Made by a program: the position numbers and the translations under genes
Source: Pseudomonas sp. M30-35
GTDB taxonomy: Bacteria > Pseudomonadota > Gammaproteobacteria > Pseudomonadales > Pseudomonadaceae
Assembly (NCBI RefSeq): GCF_002163625.1
Contig: NZ_CP020892.1
Span: forward strand, 806,001-870,000
Direction of reading: 5' to 3'
DNA: 64,000 bases
Shown here: piece by piece, positions 36,245 through 44,890 of the stretch
Layout: the number at the start of each line of letters is the position of its first letter
Numbering within the stretch: position 1 is the first letter of the stretch
Notes under the pieces: generated by a model
The model's input: only the letters and a program-made list of their open reading frames with translations
Told to the model about the DNA's origin: nothing
Databases searched by the model: none

Positions 36245-37597
36245 ATGCATATCCACATTCTCGGTATTTGCGGCACGTTCATGGGCTCAATGGCGGTTCT
36301 GGCCAAGGAGCTGGGTCACCATGTCACCGGTTCCGATGCCAATGTCTATCCGCCAATGAGCACTCAGCTTGAAGCTCAGGGCATTGTGCTGACGCAGGGT
36401 TATGACCCCGAACAGTTGGATCCCGCTCCTGATTTAGTGGTGATTGGCAACGCCATGTCGCGCGGTAACCCGGCAGTTGAATACGTGCTCAATAAAGGCT
36501 TGCCATACGTTAGCGGCCCGCAATGGCTGGCCGACCACGTGCTGCAAGACCGCTGGGTGCTGGCCGTTGCCGGTACTCACGGTAAAACCACCAGCAGCAG
36601 TATGTTGGCGTGGGTGCTTGAACATGCTGGCCTGAGCCCAGGTTTTTTGATTGGCGGTGTGCCGCAGAACTTTGGCATTTCAGCGCGTTTGGGCGACACC
36701 CCGTTTTTCGTCATTGAGGCGGATGAGTATGACAGTGCGTTTTTCGACAAGCGCTCGAAGTTTGTGCATTACCGTCCACGCACCGCGATTCTGAATAACC
36801 TTGAGTTTGACCATGCGGATATCTTCCCTGATCTGGCATCGATTGAGCGCCAGTTCCACCATTTGGTCCGCACCATTCCAAGCCAAGGTCTGGTAATCCA
36901 TCCGGCTGCCGAGACTGCGCTTAAACGTGTGGTTGAGATGGGGTGCTGGACGCCAGTTCAAACTACCGGCGTTGATGGCCAGTGGCAGGCGCGATTACTG
37001 AGTGATGATGGCGCGCGTTTTGAGGTGCTGTTTGACGGCCGCGTTGAGGGTATTGTCGACTGGTCGCTAACCGGGCAGCACAACGTCGCCAACGCATTGG
37101 CTGTGCTTGCAGCTGCGCGGCATGTCGGTGTTGTTCCTGCGCTGGGTACTGAAGCCCTGTGCCTGTTCAAGAATGCCAAGCGGCGTATGGAAAAGGTCGC
37201 AGAGGTCAATGGTGTGACCATCTATGATGACTTCGCGCATCACCCGACTGCGATTGCCACAACGCTTGATGGCTTGCGCAAACAAATTGGGCCAGCCAAG
37301 CTGATTGCAGTGATTGAGCCGCGTTCCAACTCGATGAAGCTAGGCGCCCACCGAGATGGCTTGCCGGGTTCTGTGCATCAGGCGGATCAGGTGTATTGGT
37401 ATGCGCCTGCCAACCTCGGCTGGGATCTGGCTGCTGTCGTGGCTTCATCCACGGTGCCAACTACCGTGTGTGATTCGCTCGAGGCGATTATTGCAGGGGT
37501 TAAAGCGCAGGCTGAGCCCGGTACGCAAATCGTGGTGATGAGCAATGGTGGCTTCGGCGGCCTACACGGTAAATTAGCTAAGGCGCTGGAGGCATGA
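36245..37597 (+). CDS. mpl: UDP-N-acetylmuramate:L-alanyl-gamma-D-glutamyl-meso-diaminopimelate ligase
   Basis: A 450-residue Mur-family ligase that attaches recycled murein tripeptide to UDP-N-acetylmuramate in the cytoplasm. The N-terminal Rossmann segment is '[20 protein letters not shown]', and the ATP loop is '[19 protein letters not shown]'. '[19 protein letters not shown]' and '[12 protein letters not shown]' are typical of Mpl. ATG 36245 aligns with known starts. The stop overlaps the ubiX start. It serves cell-wall recycling together with the transglycosylases encoded further right. Confidence 0.97.
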   Translation: MHIHILGICGTFMGSMAVLAKELGHHVTGSDANVYPPMSTQLEAQGIVLTQGYDPEQLDPAPDLVVIGNAMSRGNPAVEYVLNKGLPYVSGPQWLADHVLQDRWVLAVAGTHGKTTSSSMLAWVLEHAGLSPGFLIGGVPQNFGISARLGDTPFFVIEADEYDSAFFDKRSKFVHYRPRTAILNNLEFDHADIFPDLASIERQFHHLVRTIPSQGLVIHPAAETALKRVVEMGCWTPVQTTGVDGQWQARLLSDDGARFEVLFDGRVEGIVDWSLTGQHNVANALAVLAAARHVGVVPALGTEALCLFKNAKRRMEKVAEVNGVTIYDDFAHHPTAIATTLDGLRKQIGPAKLIAVIEPRSNSMKLGAHRDGLPGSVHQADQVYWYAPANLGWDLAAVVASSTVPTTVCDSLEAIIAGVKAQAEPGTQIVVMSNGGFGGLHGKLAKALEA

Positions 37598-38232
37598 GTA
37601 TGCAGGGCCCGGAACGAGTTACCTTGGCGATGACAGGCGCTTCTGGCGCCCAATATGGCCTGCGCCTGCTTGATTGCTTGGTGCAGGAAGAGCGTGAGGT
37701 GCACTTTCTGATCTCCAAGGCCGCGCAACTGGTAATGGCCACTGAAACGGATGTCACCTTGCCTGCCAAACCGCAAGCGATGCAGACGTTTTTGTGTGAG
37801 TACACCGGGGCTGCGCCTGATCAGATTCGGGTTTACGGCAAGGAGGACTGGATGTCGCCCGTGGCCTCAGGCTCTGGTTCGCCGAGCGCAATGGTGGTTG
37901 TACCTTGTTCGACCGGCACACTTTCTGCGATTGCCACTGGCGCCTGTAACAATCTGATTGAACGGGCGGCAGATGTCACCCTCAAGGAGCGTAGGCAGCT
38001 GATTTTGGTACCGCGTGAGGCTCCGTTCTCAAGCATTCATCTGGAAAACATGCTGAAGCTGTCGAACATGGGGGCAATCATTTTGCCGGCAGCGCCCGGT
38101 TTTTATCACCAGCCGCAAACCATTGATGATTTGATCGACTTTGTCGTCGCACGAATCCTCAATTGTCTTGGCGTACCGCAAGATATGTTGCCGCGCTGGG
38201 GCGAACATCATCACGTTAGTCGCGATGACTAA
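37594..38232 (+). CDS. ubiX: Flavin prenyltransferase UbiX
   Basis: A 212-residue flavoprotein that joins dimethylallyl phosphate to FMN, making the prenyl-FMN cofactor used by UbiD in ubiquinone synthesis. Visible motifs are '[19 protein letters not shown]' at the N-terminus, '[19 protein letters not shown]' in the middle and '[17 protein letters not shown]' near the end. The start overlaps the mpl stop (ATGA); another ATG two codons on is possible. UbiD is not in this window. Confidence 0.97.
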   Translation: MSMQGPERVTLAMTGASGAQYGLRLLDCLVQEEREVHFLISKAAQLVMATETDVTLPAKPQAMQTFLCEYTGAAPDQIRVYGKEDWMSPVASGSGSPSAMVVVPCSTGTLSAIATGACNNLIERAADVTLKERRQLILVPREAPFSSIHLENMLKLSNMGAIILPAAPGFYHQPQTIDDLIDFVVARILNCLGVPQDMLPRWGEHHHVSRDD

Positions 38233-38524
38233 ACCTTATGCGGGCATCCTGATATGGCTTGCATTACTGTCCGTAACCAGTGGCTGCGCAAGTGTGCGTA
38301 CCCTTGATGCGGCTAAAGCCGATGCCCCTGTGGTGTATGCCGGAACACGGCTTGATTGGTATGTGCTGAACGGTGGTTGTTGCCCGGTTGACCGCTATGG
38401 CGCAGAAGCACCGGCGTTACCGGGCCTCGACCTGCCATTCAGTGCGCTGCTGGATACGCTGCTGTTGCCGTTGTCGTTAATTACCGCGTTGGGTGGGACG
38501 CTTAATGTCAGCGGCGGTCTTTAG
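38225..38524 (+). CDS. YceK/YidQ-family lipoprotein
   Basis: A 99-residue protein with an N-terminal hydrophobic segment ending in 'LLSVTSGC', close to a lipobox though with Thr at position -3. The middle '[16 protein letters not shown]' and end '[16 protein letters not shown]' match the YceK/YidQ family of small lipoproteins of unknown function. The start lies eight bases inside ubiX, so the two are coupled. Confidence 0.8.
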   Translation: MTKPYAGILIWLALLSVTSGCASVRTLDAAKADAPVVYAGTRLDWYVLNGGCCPVDRYGAEAPALPGLDLPFSALLDTLLLPLSLITALGGTLNVSGGL

Positions 38525-38790
38525 CTGCTCTGGGTAATCAATTCAAACTCTCGCAAGAAACTCATCACTTTATCCTGCGGCATCTCGCAAGGTTTGAGCA
38601 GCGCTGTGTTTTCCGTTATGTAGTAGTTGAAGCTTATAAAGTCCGTCCCGCCCAGCTCTTCGGCATAAACCTTGATGCTTTTACCTGTATTGAAGTCGCT
38701 GCGGCTAATACTGTAAGTGCGGCCGAACGCTTTGGCCTTGCTGGTACCTAGTGGGATTTTATTGATCAGCTTGCTGCGTTGATCTTCCAT
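38521..38790 (-). CDS. Hypothetical protein
   Basis: An 89-residue soluble protein. It has basic residues at the start, then beta-rich sequence ('KSIKVYAEELGGTDFISFNY') and a C-terminal helix with 'DKVMSFLREFELI'. I do not recognise a domain. It has no signal peptide. Its end overlaps the end of the YceK-like gene by four bases. It looks coding from composition, but the role is unknown. Confidence 0.7.
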   Translation of the reverse strand: MEDQRSKLINKIPLGTSKAKAFGRTYSISRSDFNTGKSIKVYAEELGGTDFISFNYYITENTALLKPCEMPQDKVMSFLREFELITQSS

Positions 38791-38864
38791 GAATGGCTTC
38801 CAGCACTTTGATCAGGCTGCAACAATTCACAGGCTGAGCTATTGCAGTTGTTCTTTCGGGGTTG

Positions 38865-39476
38865 TTAGTCAGCCCAGCCAGAATAGACGTAAGTCATGGC
38901 TTTGGGGCCCTGCAAATAACGCGTGTCCAGTTGGCGAACGGTAAAGCCCCCTGCTTGAATCAGTGCAGGTATGTCGCGATTCAGATGGCAGCCGCCAGCC
39001 AGTGGCTTCCAGATGGGCGTCAGCCTGTTCTGCCAGCGTACCACCGCTGCGTCAGGCGCTAGGCCGTGCTCGCAAAACAGCAGCCTTCCATGCGGTTTAA
39101 GCACCCGGCGCATTTCTTTTAGTGCGGCAACGGCATCGACAATCGTGCATAACGTGAAGGTGCAAACGATGCTGTCGAAGCTGGCGTCCTCAGCTTTAAT
39201 CTGGCCGAGTTCGAGGGCGATCATTTCAACTGCAATAGGGGTTTTTGCGGCACGTTCACGCGCGAGCTTTTGCATCTCTGCCGAAGGGTCAACGCCAATC
39301 ACCACGCTGACCTTGTTCGGGTCATAAAACTCTAGGTTAAGACCACTGCCGATACCGATCTCAAGCACTCTGCCACACGCCTGCGGGACAATTTTTGAGC
39401 GAGCCTTCATGACTTCGCCCATGCCGCAGGCAAAATCAATTAAGCGAGGCAATACAAAGCGTTCATACAGGTTCAT
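38865..39476 (-). CDS. Class I SAM-dependent methyltransferase
   Basis: A 203-residue protein with the SAM-binding motif 'VLEIGIGSGLNLEFYDP', followed by 'VIGVDPSAEMQKLA' with the ribose-binding acidic residue, and 'FDSIVCTFTLCTI' and 'VLKPHGRLLFCEHG' as later motifs. This is the methyltransf-11 type. The acceptor substrate is unknown. It is the downstream neighbour of a small hypothetical gene on the same strand, 19 bases apart. Confidence 0.9.
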   Translation of the reverse strand: MNLYERFVLPRLIDFACGMGEVMKARSKIVPQACGRVLEIGIGSGLNLEFYDPNKVSVVIGVDPSAEMQKLARERAAKTPIAVEMIALELGQIKAEDASFDSIVCTFTLCTIVDAVAALKEMRRVLKPHGRLLFCEHGLAPDAAVVRWQNRLTPIWKPLAGGCHLNRDIPALIQAGGFTVRQLDTRYLQGPKAMTYVYSGWAD

Positions 39477-39495
39477 CAGTATGCCTCGTTAACGG

Positions 39496-39846
39496 TCAGG
39501 CCGGGTCTTCTGGCTCTTCACTCTCATCATTGTTGCCACTGATGGCGGCAAAGCATTTCAGGCTATGTGATTGCTCAGGTCCGGCGATAGTCCAGCATTC
39601 GTTGCTGTTGTCATAGCTGGCGGCGCTTACCTGGCCCAACGTGAACTGCCAGTGGCGGCGATCACGACCGTCAATGCACTCCATGCTAAGCAGTGGCTTG
39701 GCTTGGCTGTCGTTACCTGCCGAACCGGCACTAACTTGCGCAAGAAGTTCTTTGTCGAGGCTGAACTGCCAAGCGTAAAGGCCGTCAATTTCAAGCATGT
39801 CGGCATCAACCAGGGCTTCAATCAGACTGTTGTGAGTAGTGCTCAT
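39496..39846 (-). CDS. Hypothetical protein
   Basis: A 116-residue soluble acidic protein, with no signal peptide and no domain I recognise. It has a beta-rich centre with 'RRHWQFTLGQVSAASYD' and an acidic tail 'NNDESEEPEDPA'. It lies between an NAD(P)-binding protein and a methyltransferase, all on the minus strand with short gaps, so the three may be one operon. Confidence 0.75.
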   Translation of the reverse strand: MSTTHNSLIEALVDADMLEIDGLYAWQFSLDKELLAQVSAGSAGNDSQAKPLLSMECIDGRDRRHWQFTLGQVSAASYDNSNECWTIAGPEQSHSLKCFAAISGNNDESEEPEDPA

Positions 39847-39864
39847 AATCAGCTTATCTCGGGG

Positions 39865-40506
39865 TTAGCGGCCTAATCGGCGCAGTTGGTCTGACTCAAT
39901 GATACGAGTGCCATCATCTTCCTCAAGTGCCAGTCGCCATAAGGCACGCGCCAGAACCGTGGTTTCAATACCGTGATATTTGCCTGGGAGTAAGCGTGAC
40001 AGAGGGGTCATCAAACGCTCCCCCAGACGGAACTCCGCACGCGGGCCAATCAGTAGAGAAGGGCGGGCGATGGTCAACTGCGGCCAGCCTTGTTGTTTCA
40101 GCGCTTCTTCGGTCTGGCCTTTGACTTGATTGTAAAACACTGATGAGTTTGCATCTGCGCCGAGCGCACTGACCACCAGTAAGTGACGCGCCCCCAGCTC
40201 ACGGGCACGCTGGGCGAATGCTAAAACCAAGTCGTGATCGACCGCGCGGAATGCTTCTTTCGAGCCCGCCTGCTTGATCGTTGTGCCCAAGCAGCAAAAG
40301 GCGGTATCGACCTGACCGCTGAGTTGCGGCAATACATCCAGTAACTCGCCCACTGGGTTTTCTAAGTGAGCGTGTTCTGCCAGTGCACGGCGAGTCGGAG
40401 CGAGGAGCCTTTTGACGGTTGGCTCATTGAGCAGCCTGTCGAGCAAATGTTCGCCAGTAAGGCCTGTCGCGCCGGCAAGCAGGATGTGTTGAGGGGTCAA
40501 ATACAT
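39865..40506 (-). CDS. NAD(P)-binding Rossmann-fold protein (atypical SDR)
   Basis: A 213-residue protein starting [18 protein letters not shown] with the dinucleotide-binding glycine motif '[11 protein letters not shown]'. '[15 protein letters not shown]' and '[23 protein letters not shown]' follow, resembling the HTATIP2/TIP30-like group of atypical short-chain reductases, with the YxxxK-like pair in 'YNQVK'. An upstream in-frame ATG would add 26 non-conserved residues. The substrate is unknown. Confidence 0.85.
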   Translation of the reverse strand: MYLTPQHILLAGATGLTGEHLLDRLLNEPTVKRLLAPTRRALAEHAHLENPVGELLDVLPQLSGQVDTAFCCLGTTIKQAGSKEAFRAVDHDLVLAFAQRARELGARHLLVVSALGADANSSVFYNQVKGQTEEALKQQGWPQLTIARPSLLIGPRAEFRLGERLMTPLSRLLPGKYHGIETTVLARALWRLALEEDDGTRIIESDQLRRLGR

Positions 40507-40622
40507 AGTCGTTGTTTCTCCGCTGATACATATCAGCTTATCAGGCCGTGGCGAACTATTGCGGGATACGCAAAAAATCTGCATCTAGTTATCATTTTGT
40601 CGATGGCTCATATGCCGGTGAC

Positions 40623-42329
40623 TTAACTGCTTTTTATCATCAATGCGCGCTTTGCTTGCTCAGCACGCAACGCTCGCCAGTGTTTGATAACGTGTTCGGG
40701 GGCCCAGATTTGCGGCTCTGATGGGGCAAAGCCTTGTTCCTTTTCGCGTTGACTGACTTCTGTTCTGGCTTGTTTGAATGCTCGTTCAAGGTCATCTGTC
40801 TGGCTCAACGCATTGGCAAACAGCGCACGGCCAAAATAGGTGAAGTCATTGTCGTCGGAGCATCCAAAAGATACGCGATCAGCGCGTGAAGCCGTCATCA
40901 GCAGGGTTTGCTGGTTTTTCAGTTCTGGGATAAAACCGCCGGAGTAGCAGGCAGAGATGACGATGACCTTGTCGCGAGCCGCCAAGGGTTTGAGCAGTGC
41001 GGCAAGCTCACTGGCCGGTAAGTCGGCGAACTGGATACGTGGCACATCCAGATTCAGCTCGTGATTGCGCGAGCCATGACTGGTCAAGTAGATGAACACC
41101 AGGTCTTCTGGCCCCGTGCGTTGGGCGAGGCCTTCGATGGCGCGGCGGATGCTCTCACGCGTTGCCATTGGACGATCATTAAGGTGATCGCGGTGGTTGA
41201 TCAGGGTTATTGTGCCGCGTGCGGAAAAGCGTTGTAGCAGTAAGTCGTTGACGAAATCTGCTTCACGCATGAAGACGCTTTGCTTGCCGTCGCCAGCGAC
41301 CGTAAGGGCATAAATTTCTTGGTCAGGTGTCGATTCAGGTAGCGCTTTTATTGCGCTTTCTAGCAAGTGTCCTTGTTCGAGTAAGCCGATCTCAAGCGGG
41401 TCTGGAAGGGCTTGACCTTGATCGTCGCGAATCAATTTGCTGTTTAGCCATATTCCGGATGTTTTGCTGCCATCAGCCTGTGTGAGGGTGCCTTGGCCAC
41501 TGTATTCACCGTAGATAAAGCGACCTTCGTAGGTGCTGCCATCAGCTTGGCTCAAGCGGCCTTGGCCGTTGTATGACCAGTCACTGAACTGCCCCAGATA
41601 ATGGCTGCCGTCAGCCCCCTTGAATTCGCCATCACCAGTCAGCGCCCCGTCGTGGAATTCCCCTGACCAGGAATCTCCCTCAGCGCTTTGGTAGCGGCCG
41701 TCGCCATTGAACTGGTCTTTGCTGAAACTGCCGATATACAGGTCGCTATCACTGCTTTTAAAACTGCCAAGGCCATTGAGCAAGCCGTTGCTAAAGATCC
41801 CGCTGAATTGGTTGCCGTATTCATCGGTGCGCACACCTTGGCCATTTGCTTGGCCGGCGCGGAACAGGCCGTGATAACGGCTCTTGTCAACATTCTCAAG
41901 TGTGCCTAAACCGCTGAATTGACCTTTTTTGAACTGGCCTCGATAGACCATTGCGTTGTTTTTCAGGGTGCCTTCGCCCGCGTACAACCCTTCGATAAAG
42001 CCGCCTTCATAGTGACTGCCGTCTGGATGAGTCAGTTTGCCCTGTCCATGATAACGGCCATGCTTGAAACCGCCGATGTAGTGCTCGCCGTTGCTTTTAC
42101 TGAGCTCACCTGCACCGCTCATTTGCCCGTCTTTAAAGTCACCCTGATACCAACCTCCGCCGACAAAATCGAGGCGTCCGGGTCCTTGCAGCAAGCCGTT
42201 GATAACTTGGCCACGGTAATGTGAACCGTCAGGTAATGTGGCATTTGCAGGTAGCAGCGACTCACCCTCACCACAGGCTGTCAGTACTAGCCCAAGGGCC
42301 ATAGGTGCCACCTTGAGGAAACAGCGCAT
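40623..42329 (-). CDS. Lipoprotein with MORN repeats and C13 caspase-like peptidase domain
   Basis: A 568-residue protein. A signal peptide with lipobox 'LVLTACGE' puts the lipid-modified Cys at residue 19. From about residue 35 to 295 there are around eleven MORN repeats of 23 residues each (pattern G-x-Y-x-G-x-F-x-x-G...G-x-G). Residues about 340-550 form a C13 (legumain-like, caspase-fold) peptidase domain with the probable catalytic His418 in 'IYLTSHGSRNHE' and Cys461 in 'VIVISACYSGGF'. It is anchored in the envelope and may cleave proteins after binding membranes or partners through the MORN part. No partner gene is obvious. Confidence 0.85.
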   Translation of the reverse strand: MRCFLKVAPMALGLVLTACGEGESLLPANATLPDGSHYRGQVINGLLQGPGRLDFVGGGWYQGDFKDGQMSGAGELSKSNGEHYIGGFKHGRYHGQGKLTHPDGSHYEGGFIEGLYAGEGTLKNNAMVYRGQFKKGQFSGLGTLENVDKSRYHGLFRAGQANGQGVRTDEYGNQFSGIFSNGLLNGLGSFKSSDSDLYIGSFSKDQFNGDGRYQSAEGDSWSGEFHDGALTGDGEFKGADGSHYLGQFSDWSYNGQGRLSQADGSTYEGRFIYGEYSGQGTLTQADGSKTSGIWLNSKLIRDDQGQALPDPLEIGLLEQGHLLESAIKALPESTPDQEIYALTVAGDGKQSVFMREADFVNDLLLQRFSARGTITLINHRDHLNDRPMATRESIRRAIEGLAQRTGPEDLVFIYLTSHGSRNHELNLDVPRIQFADLPASELAALLKPLAARDKVIVISACYSGGFIPELKNQQTLLMTASRADRVSFGCSDDNDFTYFGRALFANALSQTDDLERAFKQARTEVSQREKEQGFAPSEPQIWAPEHVIKHWRALRAEQAKRALMIKSS

Positions 42330-42474
42330 AGGAAACATCCCCATAAATACAGAGTTGAAGTATGCAACAAAGCAAGGTGTTAGGAAGGGCGGGTTTTGCT
42401 GGGGGCGAGTGAGTAAAGTCAGGGGGGGAACGATGGCAACAGGCGTGCGCGGCCTGCCGCCATCAACGCTCAGG

Positions 42475-42930
42475 TTAAACGAAGCACAGCGTCAGTAATT
42501 CGGAGACGTATGCAGGTTTGTCAGAGCCTTCGATTTCAAGAACGGCACTGACTTTGAGCAACCACTGGCCTGGATTCTTCTCAGTGGCATCAAGTAGGGT
42601 GGCGGCCAGGCGAACCTTGGAGTCGACTTTGACTGGCTGGATAAAACGTACGCTGTCGAAGCCATAGTTGATGGCCATTTTTAGGCCTTCAGGGACAATC
42701 ATGATGTCTTCCATCAACATCGGGATCAGCGATAGAGACAAGAAACCGTGAGCGATGGTTGAGCCAAATGGGGTGTGCTTGGCCTTCTCTGGGTCTACGT
42801 GGATGAATTGATGGTCACCCGTGCAGTTTGCGAACTCATTGATACGTTGCTGATCAATGGTCAACCATTGTGACCGACCAAGTTCTTTACCGATGAAGCT
42901 CTTTAGCTCTTCAATTTTCACCTGCGGCAT
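42475..42930 (-). CDS. MaoC-family (R)-specific enoyl-CoA hydratase-like protein
   Basis: A 151-residue hot-dog-fold protein. The MaoC catalytic motif is visible as 'NEFANCTGDHQFIHVDPEKA' followed by 'FGSTIAHGFLSLSL', containing the hydratase Asp and His. Such proteins hydrate trans-2-enoyl-CoA, often linked to polyhydroxyalkanoate or fatty acid metabolism. No related enzyme adjoins it. The start has GGAGG-like sequence 7-8 bases upstream. Confidence 0.92.
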   Translation of the reverse strand: MPQVKIEELKSFIGKELGRSQWLTIDQQRINEFANCTGDHQFIHVDPEKAKHTPFGSTIAHGFLSLSLIPMLMEDIMIVPEGLKMAINYGFDSVRFIQPVKVDSKVRLAATLLDATEKNPGQWLLKVSAVLEIEGSDKPAYVSELLTLCFV

Positions 42931-43171
42931 ATTCCCTCCTTGGGGAGACGGGTTTTGTTTTTTTATGTGTATTGCCTCATTGGCTTAGATCACCATGACC
43001 CGATTGCAGGGTCAAGGACGATGTTGCTTTTTGAATGGTGGGTTATAGCCGAGCCCATAGGCAGCCTATAATGGCGTGATCTACTGGAGTGCAATGCGCA
43101 CTTCCAAATACCTGATGCGTGCGCGGATTGTTTAATGCGCCGTCATGCTCAATATCTTGCGGAGATTCACA

Positions 43172-43534
43172 ATGCTGCTGCGCGGCCTTTCCTGGCTGGT
43201 GCTGTGCCAACTATTGGGCACAGCACTGAATGTTCTATTTTTCCCGATTTTGCCGGGGCCGATTATTGGCATGATGTTGCTGTTTGTCTTTTTACTGTTT
43301 CGTGGCGAGGTTGATGCGCCGCTGCGCGAAGCCGCGAGCAGCTTGCTTAAATATCTGCCACTGATTCTCGTCCCGCCCGCTGTTGGGGTAATGGCGTACG
43401 CCACTGACATTGCTGCGGATTTCTGGGCAGTGGTGGGGGCATTGGTGCTTTCGTTGGTGCTTTCGCTGGTATTCGCTGGTTGGCTGATGCAGAAGCTGAT
43501 CGACCGTCAAGTGCGCAAGCAGGGTGATGTATGA
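43172..43534 (+). CDS. CidA/LrgA-family membrane protein
   Basis: A 120-residue protein with four membrane helices and the LrgA/CidA start 'LLRGLSWLVLCQLLGTALN' followed by 'LPGPIIGMMLLFVFLL'. These holin-like proteins work with LrgB partners in murein hydrolase control and, in several bacteria, pyruvate transport. ATG 43172 is preferred since GGAG lies eight bases upstream; an ATG at 43145 would add nine residues. The lrgB-like gene overlaps its stop. Confidence 0.9.
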   Translation: MLLRGLSWLVLCQLLGTALNVLFFPILPGPIIGMMLLFVFLLFRGEVDAPLREAASSLLKYLPLILVPPAVGVMAYATDIAADFWAVVGALVLSLVLSLVFAGWLMQKLIDRQVRKQGDV

Positions 43535-44247
43535 CGCTAGATTGGTTCGCGGCATGGCAAGCAGTCACTCATCATCCGTTGTTTGGCGTAGGCATCACGC
43601 TAGGTGCATATCAGTTGGCGATGTTTGGCTATGAGAAAACCCGTTGGGTCTTTTTGCAGCCGGTATTGGTATCGATGGTTATCGTCATCGCGGTGTTGCT
43701 TGTCTGTGGCCTGAGCTATGCCGAGTACAAGCTTAGTGTTGAATCAATGACTTTATTCCTCGGTCCAACCACTGTTGCCCTGGCGGTGCCGTTGTTTCTG
43801 AATTTGCGCAGAATCCGCCAGCTATTCTGGCCAACCGTGACGACTTTGCTGCTGGGTGGCTTGGTTGCCACGTGTTTAGGTATCGGCATTGCGTGGTTGT
43901 TCGGGGCTGAGCCGCTGATGTTGATGAGTATTGCGCCTAAGTCAGTGACATCGCCGATTGCTATGCTGGTGGCCGACGAAATTGGCGGAATTGCTGCGCT
44001 AGCTGCAGTATTTGTAATGCTGACCGGTGTTGTGGGCGCCATTCTTGGGCCGTCATTGTTGCGTCTGTTTGGCGTTCGCCACCACGCAGCGGTTGGGCTT
44101 GCATTGGGTATCACCGCGCATGCGGTGGGTACATCGCGGGCGATGCAAGAAAGTGAAGAGTGTGGCGCGTTTGCTGCATTAGCGATGAGTTTGATGGGGA
44201 TGTTGACGGCCGTGCTGTTGCCGTTGGCTATTGTGTTACTGAGGTAA
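43531..44247 (+). CDS. LrgB-family membrane protein
   Basis: A 238-residue protein with about eight membrane helices. The family motifs 'FLGPTTVALAVPLFLNLR' and 'APKSVTSPIAMLVADEIGG' are present, as is 'GITAHAVGTSRAM' near the end. It is the partner of the LrgA-like protein and is coupled to it by a four-base overlap. The pair is located as in P. aeruginosa, as far as I recall. Confidence 0.93.
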   Translation: MTLDWFAAWQAVTHHPLFGVGITLGAYQLAMFGYEKTRWVFLQPVLVSMVIVIAVLLVCGLSYAEYKLSVESMTLFLGPTTVALAVPLFLNLRRIRQLFWPTVTTLLLGGLVATCLGIGIAWLFGAEPLMLMSIAPKSVTSPIAMLVADEIGGIAALAAVFVMLTGVVGAILGPSLLRLFGVRHHAAVGLALGITAHAVGTSRAMQESEECGAFAALAMSLMGMLTAVLLPLAIVLLR

Positions 44248-44257
44248 GGAGGTTGCT

Positions 44258-44848
44258 GTGCACCTGCCATTGTTTCCGTTAAATACGGTGTTGTTCCCTG
44301 GCTGTTTGTTGGATTTACAAATTTTTGAAGCGCGCTATCTCGATATGATCAGTCGCTGCATGAAGCAGGGCGAAGGCTTTGGTGTGGTGTGCATCATTGA
44401 AGGTAATGAAAGCGGCGAAGCTGCCGGGCAGTTCTCTGCCATAGGCTGCGAGGCCCTGGTTCGCGATTTCCAGCAGCAACCGAACGGTTTACTCGGTATT
44501 CGTGTTCAAGGTGGGCGTCGTTTTCGTGTTGAGCGTGCACAGCTATTGGCTGATCAACTGACCATGGCCGATATCACGTGGTTGGATGAGGTACCTGAGC
44601 AGCCATTGCTGGAAGAGCACGCCGATCTCAATGCATTGCTGCATGCGCTGGCGGTGCATCCTATGGTCGAGGCACTGGGTATGGAAGGCCAGGCCAATGG
44701 TCAGGCTGACCTGGCCAACCAGTTGGCTTATTTATTGCCGCTTGAGCCAGAGCAGAAAATTCAGCTGTTGGGCATTGATCAGCCGCTGGAGCGACTGGAG
44801 CTGCTACAAGAGGTGCTTGATCAGCTGCAAGATGAACTCAACGCCTAG
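44258..44848 (+). CDS. Lon N-terminal (substrate-binding) domain protein
   Basis: A 196-residue stand-alone version of the Lon protease N-terminal domain. It begins 'LPLFPLNTVLFPGCLLDLQIFEARY', the hallmark of this group, with 'GVQGGRRFRV' in the middle and a helical C-terminal half. It has no ATPase or protease part. The start is GTG with AAGGAGG upstream, closely following lrgB, so it may share its transcript. The role is unknown; a substrate adaptor function is often supposed. Confidence 0.92.
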   Translation: MHLPLFPLNTVLFPGCLLDLQIFEARYLDMISRCMKQGEGFGVVCIIEGNESGEAAGQFSAIGCEALVRDFQQQPNGLLGIRVQGGRRFRVERAQLLADQLTMADITWLDEVPEQPLLEEHADLNALLHALAVHPMVEALGMEGQANGQADLANQLAYLLPLEPEQKIQLLGIDQPLERLELLQEVLDQLQDELNA

Positions 44849-44890
44849 CGACAGTTTGATGGTTATCTGCAGCTCTGAGGCGTTGCCTCC

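Noticed and set aside
41460..42230. Periodic repeats considered as a CRISPR or VNTR array
   Set aside because: The period is about 69 bases (23 codons) with diverged units inside an open frame; it encodes MORN repeats of the C13 lipoprotein.
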